Below, piece after piece: positions 1-7,362 of a stretch of 64,000 nucleotides of DNA. The translations under genes and the position numbers were made by a program. The first letter of the stretch is position 1. Every line of letters begins with the position of its first letter. The DNA lies in the NCBI GenBank assembly GCA_965227805.1, contig CBDDGJ010000003.1, positions 558,001 to 622,000 of the forward strand, written 5' to 3'. The notes under the pieces were generated by a model. It searched no databases. It had not been told where the DNA came from and worked only from the letters and a program-made list of their open reading frames with translations. This DNA comes from CBDDGJ01 sp965227805. Its GTDB lineage: Bacteria > Pseudomonadota > Alphaproteobacteria > RS24.

Positions 1-365
1 GATCATTGAATGGCGTGGTAAACCACGCGTGATACGTTGTGATAATGGCCCTGAATATATCAGTGGGGCAGTGAGATGCTGGGCAAATAAGCGAGGCATC
101 CGGCTCGCTCATATCCAGCCAGGCAAGCCACAACAGAATGCTTATATTGAACGTTACAACCGCACCGTCAGCCATGAATGGCTGGAGATGAACGAATTTA
201 ATACGATTGAGGAGGCGCAGCTCACGGCAACAAAATGGCTATGGACATATAATAATGAAAGACCTAATATGGCTATCGGCGGCATAACACCAGCAATGAA
301 ACTGGCTAAAGCCACCAAAACAAAACTGTCTACTTCAGACCCCTAATAATAATGGGGAGATTACC
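1..365 (+). mobile_element. IS3-family insertion sequence, 3' part of a copy cut by the window edge
   Basis: This segment appears identical to the reverse complement of 2049-2413, the orfB end of the complete element further right. It ends at 365 in the right terminal inverted repeat, seen on this strand as GGGGAGATTACC. The element is in the opposite orientation to the complete copy, so the two form an inverted pair around 366-2048. The left end lies outside the window, so intactness cannot be judged. The near-perfect identity implies recent transposition or gene conversion. Confidence 0.93.
2..346 (+). CDS. IS3-family transposase OrfB, C-terminal part
   Basis: This is the C-terminal portion of a DDE (rve superfamily) transposase that catalyses cutting and joining of the IS ends. 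The reading frame is open from base 2, so the gene starts before the window. The second Asp of the triad is visible in RCDNGPE and the Glu in QQNAYIERYNR, followed by the usual YNNERP motif. The protein matches the last third of OrfB of the complete copy residue for residue. It is probably functional if its upstream part is intact, which cannot be seen here. Confidence 0.92.
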   Translation: MIEWRGKPRVIRCDNGPEYISGAVRCWANKRGIRLAHIQPGKPQQNAYIERYNRTVSHEWLEMNEFNTIEEAQLTATKWLWTYNNERPNMAIGGITPAMKLAKATKTKLSTSDP

Positions 366-764
366 TTTGGTACGCCACATAGGGATGATTATCAGCTAAA
401 TTATGATGTTTTCTCTCCAGATGCGAATAAAATAAATTTATATGATAAGGAAGATATGATTCAAGTAATAGGAGGAACAGATATATGGATATATGAGTTT
501 CCTTATGTTGGTGTGGGCCTTGAAGTTAGAGATATAAACCCTAGTAGAACGATATTAGACTTTGAAAATATTAGCATATACCAAACAGAAACTGTTGAAG
601 TATATACTGGCGGGCGCTCGAAACCACCTGATCCAGATATATATGAAAAAGATGGGCGCCTATACCGAGACGAACATGTTGGGCCATATGATGCTCATAC
701 AGATTTAGATAGTGAAGAAAATTGGGATACTTATGTTGAACCACAGATTGAAGAAAATCATTAA
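366..764 (+). pseudogene. 3' fragment of an unidentified gene cut by an IS, possible toxin tail
   Basis: The frame is open immediately from the IS boundary at 366 and runs 132 codons to a stop at 764, so this is a gene tail whose 5' part has been removed. An internal ATG at 456 could restart translation. The product is acidic and hydrophilic, with no recognised fold; a Pro/Asp-rich stretch (SKPPDPDIYEKDG) lies near the C-terminus. It overlaps the next small membrane-protein gene. By position it resembles the variable tail of a polymorphic toxin followed by its immunity gene, but no family was recognised, so the role is inference only. Confidence 0.45.
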
Positions 765-1092
765 AATTAATATACCATTATTAATTTTCATACTGTTTTT
801 AATACCATTTTATATAGCTGTTTTACTTCCTATATGGATACGGAATGAGGCTACATGGGTTCTACAAACTTTAGGCGGATTAGGTATATATTTTTTAATA
901 TTTACTCTTTTACCCCTCCAAGTCATAATATGGATTTACTATACTTGGAAAAAAACAAAAAAGAAATTTCATAAATTGAGTCTGTTGTTACTGACATTGA
1001 TTCTAGTGATCTGGTATTTCTTCTATCTGGACTTAGAATATATAAAATTATTGCAGAACATAATTTGTATCTGGTTCAGTACCCCCCAGTAA
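733..1092 (+). CDS. Small membrane protein, candidate immunity protein
   Basis: About 119 residues, very hydrophobic, with three likely transmembrane segments (roughly residues 10-30, 40-65 and 80-100) separated by Lys-rich loops. The start is uncertain: ATG at 733 is used here, and a GTG at 712 in the same frame would add seven residues. Neither has a strong ribosome site. It overlaps the end of the preceding fragment by about 30 bases in another frame, which suggests translational coupling. It stops four bases before an IS left-end scar at 1097. A small membrane protein directly behind a toxin-like tail would fit an immunity protein, but no family was recognised. Confidence 0.5.
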   Translation: MLNHRLKKIIKINIPLLIFILFLIPFYIAVLLPIWIRNEATWVLQTLGGLGIYFLIFTLLPLQVIIWIYYTWKKTKKKFHKLSLLLLTLILVIWYFFYLDLEYIKLLQNIICIWFSTPQ

Positions 1093-1096
1093 CTAT

Positions 1097-1161
1097 GGTA
1101 ATCCCCCCATAGATTATTAGTTTTTTGCAGTAGAATTTTCTATCGTTTAGCGAAGGAGATT
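1097..1161 (+). mobile_element. IS3-family left-end remnant (solo terminus)
   Basis: These 65 bases match, with a few mismatches, the left terminus and orfA leader of the complete copy (reverse complement of about 3187-3251). Both share the end GGTAATCCCCCCAT, the block GCAGTAGAATTTTC and TCGTTTAGCGAAGGAGAT. Similarity stops at 1161, just before the position where orfA would start. The remnant carries no transposase and marks a deletion or recombination breakpoint. Confidence 0.88.
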
Positions 1162-1162
1162 G

Positions 1163-1267
1163 CGGGTTGAGAAAGAAATCGGTCAAGCTGGTAAATATGA
1201 TAAAGCTGTCCAGGAAATGCTTGATTATTCAAAAACCCTTGACCCTAATGATTTTAAGTCTCAATAG
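1163..1267 (+). pseudogene. C-terminal gene fragment, toxin-tail-like
   Basis: An open frame begins exactly at the IS scar and gives 34 residues ending in TLDPNDFKSQ before TAG at 1265-1267. It is charged and probably helical. It has no start codon of its own, so it is the surviving tail of a larger gene. The stop sits 11 bases before the next ATG, and the ribosome site of the next gene begins at the stop codon, the spacing seen between toxin and immunity genes. No domain is recognisable in so short a piece. Confidence 0.4.
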
Positions 1268-1278
1268 GAGGTAGGTTT

Positions 1279-1755
1279 ATGGAATTCGTGCCCTTTACAA
1301 AAGTTACAAATGTTCCTAACGGATATGGAAGGTTTTTTGAACTCTCACGAGATTGTGACTTTATTGATGTTGCGCATGATTTTGTATTTAATATTGTTAG
1401 AGGCGTAATAATTAAGCGTTTAGTTGAAACAGACAAGCCAGACTTTAGAGCTGTAGCTACCTATATGTTTGATGCCCAATTAAGTATAGATTTTAATGCG
1501 TCATATAAACTTGTATCTGTTGAATTTAGAAAACCCTTTGAACTTCCTGGCGTTGATGGGCTTTACTTTTCAGGAAGAAATTTGTTTTTACATAGTTTAC
1601 AGGAAGCAAGTGTATTGCTTAATGAATTAGGTGTTTCAGTTAAAAAAATAGATGTTGGATTAGAATCGCCAGAGCTTGGTCTTTCCTTTTTTTCCAGTGA
1701 CTATGAGGGTGATTTAGATGTTAGATTGGATGCCGTAACGATTCATTTTAAGTAA
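1279..1755 (+). CDS. Hypothetical protein, candidate immunity protein
   Basis: A 158-residue soluble protein with no signal peptide or membrane segment. The start at 1279 is well supported by AGGAGG seven bases upstream. The composition is acidic and mixed alpha/beta, with Phe-rich patches such as GRFFELSRDCDF and LSFFSSDYEGD. It sits directly behind a truncated gene tail, so an immunity role against that tail is plausible. I do not recognise the family. The base composition is AT-rich compared with the catabolic genes, which is consistent with acquired DNA. Confidence 0.6.
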   Translation: MEFVPFTKVTNVPNGYGRFFELSRDCDFIDVAHDFVFNIVRGVIIKRLVETDKPDFRAVATYMFDAQLSIDFNASYKLVSVEFRKPFELPGVDGLYFSGRNLFLHSLQEASVLLNELGVSVKKIDVGLESPELGLSFFSSDYEGDLDVRLDAVTIHFK

Positions 1756-1827
1756 TTCGTTTGGATATGTGATGAGTGTTAAGATTCAATTCAAGGATAT
1801 AGCATACTAAGGAGACCCATAAGAAAC

Positions 1828-2048
1828 ATGCCCCGTTTATTTATCACACTATTGACTAGCCTGTCTTTGCTATTGGGGCAGGGCATCACACCTGCCTTTG
1901 CTACCTTGCCAAGCGATATGGGCGGCACTTCTGAAAGTCGTGCATGGCTCTTGAATAATCAAAATGACCCTCTCCTTATCGAAAACACAAACCTGCTCAA
2001 CTATGAAAACCCGGATGATTTGGATTATTGTATGGGATGCGGTGCAGG
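1828..2048 (+). pseudogene. 5' fragment of a secreted-protein gene truncated by the complete IS
   Basis: The frame starts at ATG 1828 with AAGGAG about 12 bases upstream and is broken at 2048 by the IS; any further codons are IS sequence. The first 25 residues form a clear Sec-type signal peptide (hydrophobic core SLSLLLGQGITPAFA, cleavage likely after AFA). About 48 mature residues remain, including Asn/Asp-rich sequence and a CMGCG motif. It is probably the export-competent N-terminus of a larger secreted protein. Whether it belonged with the tail at 3251 or with another tail in this region cannot be told. Confidence 0.55.
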
Positions 2049-2067
2049 GGTAATCTCCCCATTATTA

Positions 2068-2922
2068 TTAGGGGTCTGAAGTAGACAGTTTTGTTTTGGT
2101 GGCTTTAGCCAGTTTCATTGCTGGTGTTATGCCGCCGATAGCCATATTAGGTCTTTCATTATTATATGTCCATAGCCATTTTGTTGCCGTGAGCTGCGCC
2201 TCCTCAATCGTATTAAATTCGTTCATCTCCAGCCATTCATGGCTGACGGTGCGGTTGTAACGTTCAATATAAGCGTTCTGTTGTGGCTTGCCTGGCTGGA
2301 TATGAGCGAGCCGGATGCCTCGCTTATTTGCCCAGCATCTCACTGCCCCACTGATATATTCAGGGCCATTATCACAACGTATCACGCGTGGTTTACCACG
2401 CCATTCAATGATCTGCTCCAGTGAACGCTTCACACGCTCAGATGGTAAGGATAGATCAACCTCTATGCCCAACCCTTCACGATTGAAGTCATCCAATACA
2501 TTGAAGGTGCGGAACGCCTTGCCGGTGCTGAGCTGGTCGGCCATAAAATCCATCGACCAGACTTCATTGGGACGCTCCGGTACAGCTAGAGGAGCAGGAC
2601 GCGCACGCTTCAAACGCTGACGCGGCTTGATCCGCAAATTAAGCTCTAACTCCCGGTAAATCCGATAAACCCGCTTGTGGTTCCAGCCAAAACCCTTCAC
2701 ATTACGCAAATACAAAAAACACAGACCAAAACCCCACCTCTTATGGGTATGCGTCAACCGTAACAACCAGTCAGCAATCTCGGCATTCTCATCACTCAGG
2801 CGAGCCTGATAACGATAGCATGTCTGTGATATAGAAAAGGTGGCACACGCAAGCCGAATACTCGCGCCTCTATCGTTTACTGCCCATTTCGCTATCCCTT
2901 TGCGAAGCGAAGGGCTTACCAC
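2068..2922 (-). CDS. IS3-family transposase OrfB (DDE integrase core)
   Basis: 284 residues. It has an N-terminal HTH_21-type region, then the rve catalytic core with the DDE residues visible in VWSMDFMADQ, RCDNGPEY and NAYIERYNR. In this family it is made as an OrfAB fusion by -1 frameshifting. The heptamer A AAA AAG lies at 2928-2922, within the last codons of orfA. The frame is intact, so the element may still be active. It overlaps orfA by seven bases. Confidence 0.95.
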   Translation of the reverse strand: MVSPSLRKGIAKWAVNDRGASIRLACATFSISQTCYRYQARLSDENAEIADWLLRLTHTHKRWGFGLCFLYLRNVKGFGWNHKRVYRIYRELELNLRIKPRQRLKRARPAPLAVPERPNEVWSMDFMADQLSTGKAFRTFNVLDDFNREGLGIEVDLSLPSERVKRSLEQIIEWRGKPRVIRCDNGPEYISGAVRCWANKRGIRLAHIQPGKPQQNAYIERYNRTVSHEWLEMNEFNTIEEAQLTATKWLWTYNNERPNMAIGGITPAMKLAKATKTKLSTSDP

Positions 2923-3182
2923 TTTTTTCCAAGGGCTTCCTTCAGCAAATCATTCTGCATGCTCATCTCAGCATACATCCGCTTCAGGCGATGGTTTTCA
3001 TCCGCCATGGCTTTCATCTGGGAAATCATCGACGCATCCATCCCGCCATATTTGCTCCGCCATTTGTAAAAGCTCGCGCTACTCATACCATGCGCGCGGC
3101 ACAGTTCAGAAACAGAAACGCCTTGCTCCGCCTGTTTCAATATCTGCATAATCTGTGTCTCACTAAATCGTTTCTGTTTCAT
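2916..3182 (-). CDS. IS3-family transposase OrfA (HTH, Tnp_1 type)
   Basis: 88 residues. It has an N-terminal helix-turn-helix (QIMQILKQAEQGVSVSELCR, then SSASFYKWRSKYGG) and a C-terminal leucine-zipper-like helix (ENHRLKRMYAEMSMQNDLLK), as in IS3 OrfA proteins that bind the terminal repeats. The start ATG at 3182 follows AAGGAGAT. The frame ends just after the A6G slip site, so ribosomes can pass into orfB. The gene is intact. Confidence 0.94.
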   Translation of the reverse strand: MKQKRFSETQIMQILKQAEQGVSVSELCRAHGMSSASFYKWRSKYGGMDASMISQMKAMADENHRLKRMYAEMSMQNDLLKEALGKKW

Positions 3183-3250
3183 CGTAAATCTCCTTCGCTA
3201 AACGATAGAAAATTCTACTGCAAAACACTACTAATTTATGGGGGGATTAC

Positions 3251-3325
3251 CAAACTGGTAAAAAAGTTGCAGAAAAGGTAACAAATAGGTTTTTAGAAAA
3301 GCCATTTAGCGAAGCCATTATATAG
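3251..3325 (+). pseudogene. Gene tail beyond the IS right boundary
   Basis: An open frame of 24 residues leaves the IS edge and stops with TAG at 3323-3325. It is Lys-rich and helical in look (GKKVAEKVTNRFLEKPF). No start codon or ribosome site is present, so it would be the 3' end of a gene disrupted by the element. It may pair with the 5' fragment at 1828-2048, but the missing target duplication makes direct continuity doubtful. It may also be chance coding in AT-rich DNA. Confidence 0.3.
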
Positions 3326-3417
3326 CGTAGATAACTGGCTTTTCTAATAAGATTAAGTTTATCAGATTTACCCTCCAGTAAAACCAGTCCGATTCACATC
3401 TCACATCATAAATACGA

Positions 3418-3461
3418 CTGTTTTTAGGCGTGCTTACTTCACCTGCTTGCACCTAAAACAG
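3418..3461 (-). terminator. Inverted repeat, possible terminator of the leftward operon
   Basis: CTGTTTTTAGGCGTGC and GCACCTAAAACAG form a stem, with one bulged T and a second small bulge, around a 15-base loop. It lies about 120 bases beyond the mhpE stop in the direction of transcription. There is no clear U-run after it, so intrinsic termination is only a guess. Confidence 0.3.
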
Positions 3462-3493
3462 TAATGCTGTAAGTTGTGGCAGGAAGAATGATA

Positions 3494-3516
3494 GGGAGGA
3501 TAGAGGATTCGAACTC
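3494..3516 (-). other. tRNA 3'-end-like fragment, possible attachment-site remnant
   Basis: Read on the minus strand this is GAGTTCGAATCC followed by TCTATCCTCCC. The TTCGAAT core and the following 12 bases look like the T-loop, 3' T-stem and acceptor strand of a tRNA. The upstream half of a tRNA is absent, the 5' T-stem does not pair, and no CCA follows. Integrases often target exactly this part of tRNA genes, so a leftover att half-site is possible. Chance similarity cannot be excluded. Confidence 0.25.
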
Positions 3517-3580
3517 AAAGGGGTTCAATACACCGCTATCAAAGTCTGTTTTTGTCCTAATTTTAATGCAATAGCCAACC

Positions 3581-4621
3581 TCATTTTTCCTTTTGTTTTT
3601 TAAGGTCAAGGGCGACATCGACAATCATATCTTCCTGCCCACCAACCATGCGACGGCGACCAAGTTCAACGAGAATTTCGCGCGTATCCATATCATAATC
3701 GGTAGCCGCCTTTTCCGCATGTCTAAGAAAAGAAGAATAAACACCCGCATAGCCAAGTGACAAAGTCTCGCGGTCAACACGCACAGGACGGTCTTGTAAA
3801 GGACGCACCAATTCCTCGGCGGCGTCCATCAGCTTATAGACATCACAACCATGCTGCCAGCCTTTGCGTTCGGCAACTGCAATAAACACTTCCAGCGGTG
3901 CGTTACCCGCACCAGCTCCCATGCCTGCAAGCGAGACATCAACGCGCCTTGCACCCGATTGCACAGCAACAATGGAATTTGCTACACCCAGCGACAAATT
4001 ATGATGCGCGTGAACACCGCGTTCGGTTTCGGGTGACAACACTTTGTCATAAGCTTGCAAGCGTGCCGCATAGCCATCCATATCCAAAGCGCCGCCGCTA
4101 TCTGTGACATAGATAGTTGTCGCGCCATAACTTTCCATAAGTTTTGCCTGTTGCGCCAAATCATCGGGGTCGCTCATATGGCTCATCATCAAAAAACCGA
4201 CCGCATCCATACCCAAATCCCGTGCCGCGCCAATATGTTGTTTGGAAACATCAGCTTCGGTGCAATGAGTGGCAACCCGCACCGAGCGTACGCCCAAATC
4301 ATAAGCCTGTTTCAACTCATTCACCGTGGCAATGCCAGGCAGAATAAGCGTGGTGAGAACAGCATTTTCACATGCATCGGCAGCGGCTTCAATCCATTCC
4401 CAATCCGTATGCGCGCCGAACCCATAATTAAAGCTTGTACCATTAAGCCCATCACCATGAGCAATTTCTATCGCATCAACGCCTGCTGCATCCAGCGCTT
4501 TAGCGATGCGATGCACATGGTCTATCCCATATGTATGGCGAATGGCATGCATACCATCGCGCAGTGTCACATCTTGTATGTAAAGTTTTTGTTGCGTCGG
4601 GTCGGTGATTAATTTATCCAT
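3581..4621 (-). CDS. mhpE: 4-hydroxy-2-oxovalerate aldolase
   Basis: 346 residues, the usual length for the MhpE/DmpG/HsaF aldolases that split 4-hydroxy-2-oxoacids into pyruvate and an aldehyde. The HMGL-like TIM barrel opens with DVTLRDGMHA (residues 17-26, catalytic Arg/Asp), and the metal-binding HAHHN motif lies at 204-208. The C-terminal part matches the DmpG communication domain that docks with the acylating dehydrogenase. The ATG overlaps the end of mhpF by eight bases, so the two partners are translationally coupled, as expected for proteins that channel acetaldehyde or propanal. It is the last gene of the leftward operon. Confidence 0.96.
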   Translation of the reverse strand: MDKLITDPTQQKLYIQDVTLRDGMHAIRHTYGIDHVHRIAKALDAAGVDAIEIAHGDGLNGTSFNYGFGAHTDWEWIEAAADACENAVLTTLILPGIATVNELKQAYDLGVRSVRVATHCTEADVSKQHIGAARDLGMDAVGFLMMSHMSDPDDLAQQAKLMESYGATTIYVTDSGGALDMDGYAARLQAYDKVLSPETERGVHAHHNLSLGVANSIVAVQSGARRVDVSLAGMGAGAGNAPLEVFIAVAERKGWQHGCDVYKLMDAAEELVRPLQDRPVRVDRETLSLGYAGVYSSFLRHAEKAATDYDMDTREILVELGRRRMVGGQEDMIVDVALDLKKQKEK

Positions 4622-5540
4622 GATTGACGACCATACGCTCTGCTGTTGCCATGCCTGCCGAGGTCATAATATCAAGATTACCTGCATAGTTGGGCAGATA
4701 ATGACCCGCACCTTCAACCTCTAAAAAGATAATCACTTTAAGGCCTTCATACTCGCCTTGACCCGGAATTTTAAGCCGTTGATTACCAGTGAAATGCTCA
4801 AATTGCACCTCCTGTTTCAACCGATAGCCTGGTACATATTTTTGCACTTCCGCGACCATATCTTTGACGCTTTTGGTGATGTCTTCTTCATGACCACCGA
4901 CCGAAAAAGCATAGACCGTATCGCGCATAATCATGGGCGGTTCGGCGGGGTTTAAAATAATAATCGCTTTGCCACGCGCGGCGCCGCCAACGACCTCTAC
5001 CCCGCGCTTGGTGGTTTCAGTAAATTCGTCAATATTAGCGCGCGTGCCGGGCCCTGCCGAGCGTGATGATACAGAAGCAACAATTTCCGCATAAGGCACG
5101 CTGTCGCTCACGCGGGTGACGGCATAAACCATAGGGATGGTGGCTTGCCCGCCGCATGTGACCATATTCACATTTTGTTTGCCGATATGTTCAGCCGCAT
5201 TAACGGGAGGAATACAAAAGGGGCCAATGGCTGCAGGGGTCAGATCAACCATCAGCTTGCCATCGCGCGCGGCAATTTCATTATGTGTGGCGTGAGCATA
5301 GGCGGAAGTTGCATCAAAGCAGATTTTAATATCCGACCACATATCGGAAGCAACCGCGCCATCAATACCCTTATGCGTAGTGGCAACGCCGCGTTTGTTA
5401 GCAATTGCTAACCCCTCACTATCAGCATCAATACCAACCACTAATCCGACTTCCAGCACATTGGAAGTCTCTTGTATTTTAATTAATAAATCAGTGCCGA
5501 TATTACCCGACCCTATAATCGCACATTTTACCTTTGACAT
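4614..5540 (-). CDS. mhpF: Acetaldehyde dehydrogenase (acylating)
   Basis: 308 residues. It oxidises the aldehyde released by MhpE to acyl-CoA with NAD+ and CoA. The N-terminus has the Rossmann motif IGSGNIGTDL (residues 9-18), and the catalytic Cys is C129 in MVTCGGQAT. Length and order match MhpF/DmpF/HsaG. AAGGG lies a few bases before the ATG. A 134-base gap separates it from mhpD, so a separate promoter is possible, though the direction is the same. Confidence 0.96.
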   Translation of the reverse strand: MSKVKCAIIGSGNIGTDLLIKIQETSNVLEVGLVVGIDADSEGLAIANKRGVATTHKGIDGAVASDMWSDIKICFDATSAYAHATHNEIAARDGKLMVDLTPAAIGPFCIPPVNAAEHIGKQNVNMVTCGGQATIPMVYAVTRVSDSVPYAEIVASVSSRSAGPGTRANIDEFTETTKRGVEVVGGAARGKAIIILNPAEPPMIMRDTVYAFSVGGHEEDITKSVKDMVAEVQKYVPGYRLKQEVQFEHFTGNQRLKIPGQGEYEGLKVIIFLEVEGAGHYLPNYAGNLDIMTSAGMATAERMVVNHG

Positions 5541-5674
5541 ATTATCCCTTTCTTGCCGTGTTATCCTTATCGTATTATTTGGGGCAAAAACAAAAATGCG
5601 TTGCTTATTTGCTACATCTCAAATGCAAGCGCATCTCACTATATTAACTTTTCTTAGATATGCTTGTGATATGC

Positions 5675-6445
5675 TTATTCTCCAAAATGGGCGCGGACGC
5701 TACCTAGCCCATCTACTTGTAATTCATAAAGACCGCCTGCTTCGACAGGAACCATCGGCCCCAGCGCGCCTGACAAAATCAAATCGCCTGCATTTAACGG
5801 ACGGCCAACAGCAATCATTTTTTTGGCAAGCCATAAACAAGCATTAAGCGGATTGCCTAGACATGCCGCGCCTGTACCTGTGGAAATGGCCTCACCCTCA
5901 TATAATATTTGCATAGCGCAATTAAGGTGATCAAAGTCAGAAAGCTTAACGGGGCGCGTACCCAACACATAAGCGCCTGCTGAGGCATTATCGGCAACCG
6001 TATCCTCAATTTTAATATCCCACTCGGCAATGCGCGAATCCACAATCTCAAAAGCAACAACGGCATATTCAACCGCCGAGATGACCTCGGCTATAGTAGT
6101 GGCAAGGCTGTCCAAACCTTTTTTAAGATAAAAAGCAATTTCGCCCTCAATGCGCGGCTGTAAAAACTTACTCACTGGAACAATTTCGCCATCGCTATAA
6201 GCCATGTCGGAAAATAACATACCGAAATCAGGTTCACTGACACCTGTCATCTCTTGCATGGCCTTTGAAGTCAGGCCAATCTTGCGCCCTGTCAAATATC
6301 TGCCCGCGCCCAGCCAATATTGTGTGTTGACCTCCTGCACTGCATAGGCAGTTTCAATATCTGCAATATGCTCTCGAATAGGCGCGATGGGGTTACCCTT
6401 TTTTTCTGCCTCTCGTAGGCTATGGGCAATCTCTTCGGGGGTCAT
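5675..6445 (-). CDS. mhpD: 2-keto-4-pentenoate hydratase (MhpD/HsaE type)
   Basis: 256 residues of the hydratase/decarboxylase family. It adds water to 2-hydroxypenta-2,4-dienoate (or a longer homologue) to give the 4-hydroxy-2-oxoacid used by MhpE. Family signatures visible are GRKIGLTSKAMQ (about residues 53-64), IEGEIAFYL, the EIVDSRI segment and GDLILSGALGPM near the C-terminus. The start is supported by AAGGAG before the ATG. It lies 20 bases behind the FAH-family gene. The exact chain length of the substrate cannot be read from sequence. Confidence 0.93.
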   Translation of the reverse strand: MTPEEIAHSLREAEKKGNPIAPIREHIADIETAYAVQEVNTQYWLGAGRYLTGRKIGLTSKAMQEMTGVSEPDFGMLFSDMAYSDGEIVPVSKFLQPRIEGEIAFYLKKGLDSLATTIAEVISAVEYAVVAFEIVDSRIAEWDIKIEDTVADNASAGAYVLGTRPVKLSDFDHLNCAMQILYEGEAISTGTGAACLGNPLNACLWLAKKMIAVGRPLNAGDLILSGALGPMVPVEAGGLYELQVDGLGSVRAHFGE

Positions 6446-6465
6446 GCTTTATCTCCTTTTTGATT

Positions 6466-7362
6466 TTATCGGATATAAGTTTTATCGTCAGCGACAACCA
6501 AATTTTCAATATGACCGATTTTTTCAATCTCAATGCGGACGACATCTCCTATTTGTAAAAATGTACCGCCATTCAAAAATGCCCCCACCCCTGAAGAGGT
6601 GCCAGTTGCGATAATATCACCAGGATACAACGTAAAGGCCGTCGAAAGGTGATTAATCAGCGTTGGAATATTATGCAGCATAAGCCCCGTATTAAAATTC
6701 TGCCGCGTTTCGCCATTGACGGTAAGCTGTATATTTAGATTATGTGGATCGGTAATTTCGTCTGGTGTTACCAGTGCGGGCCCCATCGGACAATGCGTAT
6801 CCCATGATTTTCCCATGGTCATGGTAGGGGTAGCGCGCTGCCAATCGCGAATGGTAAAATCGTTCAAAATAGTATAACCAGCAATCACTTGATAAGCATC
6901 TGCCTTCCGCACCCGACGACAGCTTCTGCCAATGACCACAGCAAGCTCGGCTTCATAATCGAGCTCCGTCGATTCAGCTGGCAGGGCAACCGGGTCATAA
7001 GGGCCATTAACCGCGCTTGCTTGTTTATTGAAAATAATCGGCACCGTCACTTCTTTGCCATTGCGTTTTTTCACCAGACTTTCTGGCACTTCATCGATAT
7101 GAGTTCTATAATTCAGCCCGACTGCAAGAATTTTCTGCGGGTTGGTAATCGGGCTTTCTAGCTTCACTTCATTTAGGCTAAGCGTCGATGTGCCGCCTTC
7201 AATGATTGTGTTGATGCGCCCCATCATCTCATCACCAGCTTGTAAAACAGCAAACATATTATCAGGAATAGTGACATCACTTGCGTGCAAATCAATGATT
7301 TCATCGCCGCGCAAACCCCCAATGCGAGTGCTATCATTATATGTGTATGTAATTAATTTCAT
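6466..7362 (-). CDS. Fumarylacetoacetate hydrolase (FAH) family protein
   Basis: 298 residues. It has an N-terminal FAA_hydrolase_N-like part (about 1-70) and the FAH catalytic barrel from residue 77 (ILAVGLNYRTHIDE). The metal ligands are recognisable as E137 and E139 in LDYEAELAVVIG and D168 in ILNDFTIRD. Family members hydrolyse or decarboxylate acylpyruvates, oxaloacetate or 2-oxohepta-3-enedioate-type compounds. Its place between a meta-cleavage hydrolase and MhpD suggests work on an oxo-dienoate intermediate or tautomer. Its ATG follows directly on the stop of the preceding gene. Confidence 0.9.
   Translation of the reverse strand: MKLITYTYNDSTRIGGLRGDEIIDLHASDVTIPDNMFAVLQAGDEMMGRINTIIEGGTSTLSLNEVKLESPITNPQKILAVGLNYRTHIDEVPESLVKKRNGKEVTVPIIFNKQASAVNGPYDPVALPAESTELDYEAELAVVIGRSCRRVRKADAYQVIAGYTILNDFTIRDWQRATPTMTMGKSWDTHCPMGPALVTPDEITDPHNLNIQLTVNGETRQNFNTGLMLHNIPTLINHLSTAFTLYPGDIIATGTSSGVGAFLNGGTFLQIGDVVRIEIEKIGHIENLVVADDKTYIR

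Larger units (their letters stand above)
2049..3251 (-). mobile_element. Complete IS3-family insertion sequence, about 1.2 kb
   Basis: The element is bounded by imperfect terminal inverted repeats: GGTAATCTCCCCAT at 2049 and, read inward from the other end, GGTAATCCCCCCAT at 3251. It carries overlapping orfA and orfB with an A6G slippery site, the standard IS3 organisation. The bases directly outside the two ends (left ..GCAGG, right AAACTGG..) do not form a target duplication, which suggests recombination after insertion. The same element occurs as a partial copy at 1-365 and as a left-end scar at 1097. Confidence 0.95.
3326..3580. other. Intergenic region downstream of mhpE with a hairpin and a tRNA-end-like motif
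   Basis: No gene is supported here. Two structures stand out: an imperfect inverted repeat at 3418-3461 and, on the minus strand, a tRNA T-loop-like sequence at 3494-3516. Together they mark the boundary between the IS-rich debris on the left and the catabolic locus on the right. Confidence 0.5.

Noticed and set aside
3494..3570. Possible complete tRNA gene on the minus strand
   Set aside because: Only the T-loop and 3' strand are recognisable; no anticodon arm, D-arm or matching 5' acceptor strand could be found.
4055..4612. Long open frame (185 codons) on the plus strand
   Set aside because: It lies wholly antisense to mhpE, which has clear catalytic motifs, and its product has no family features and unusual composition.
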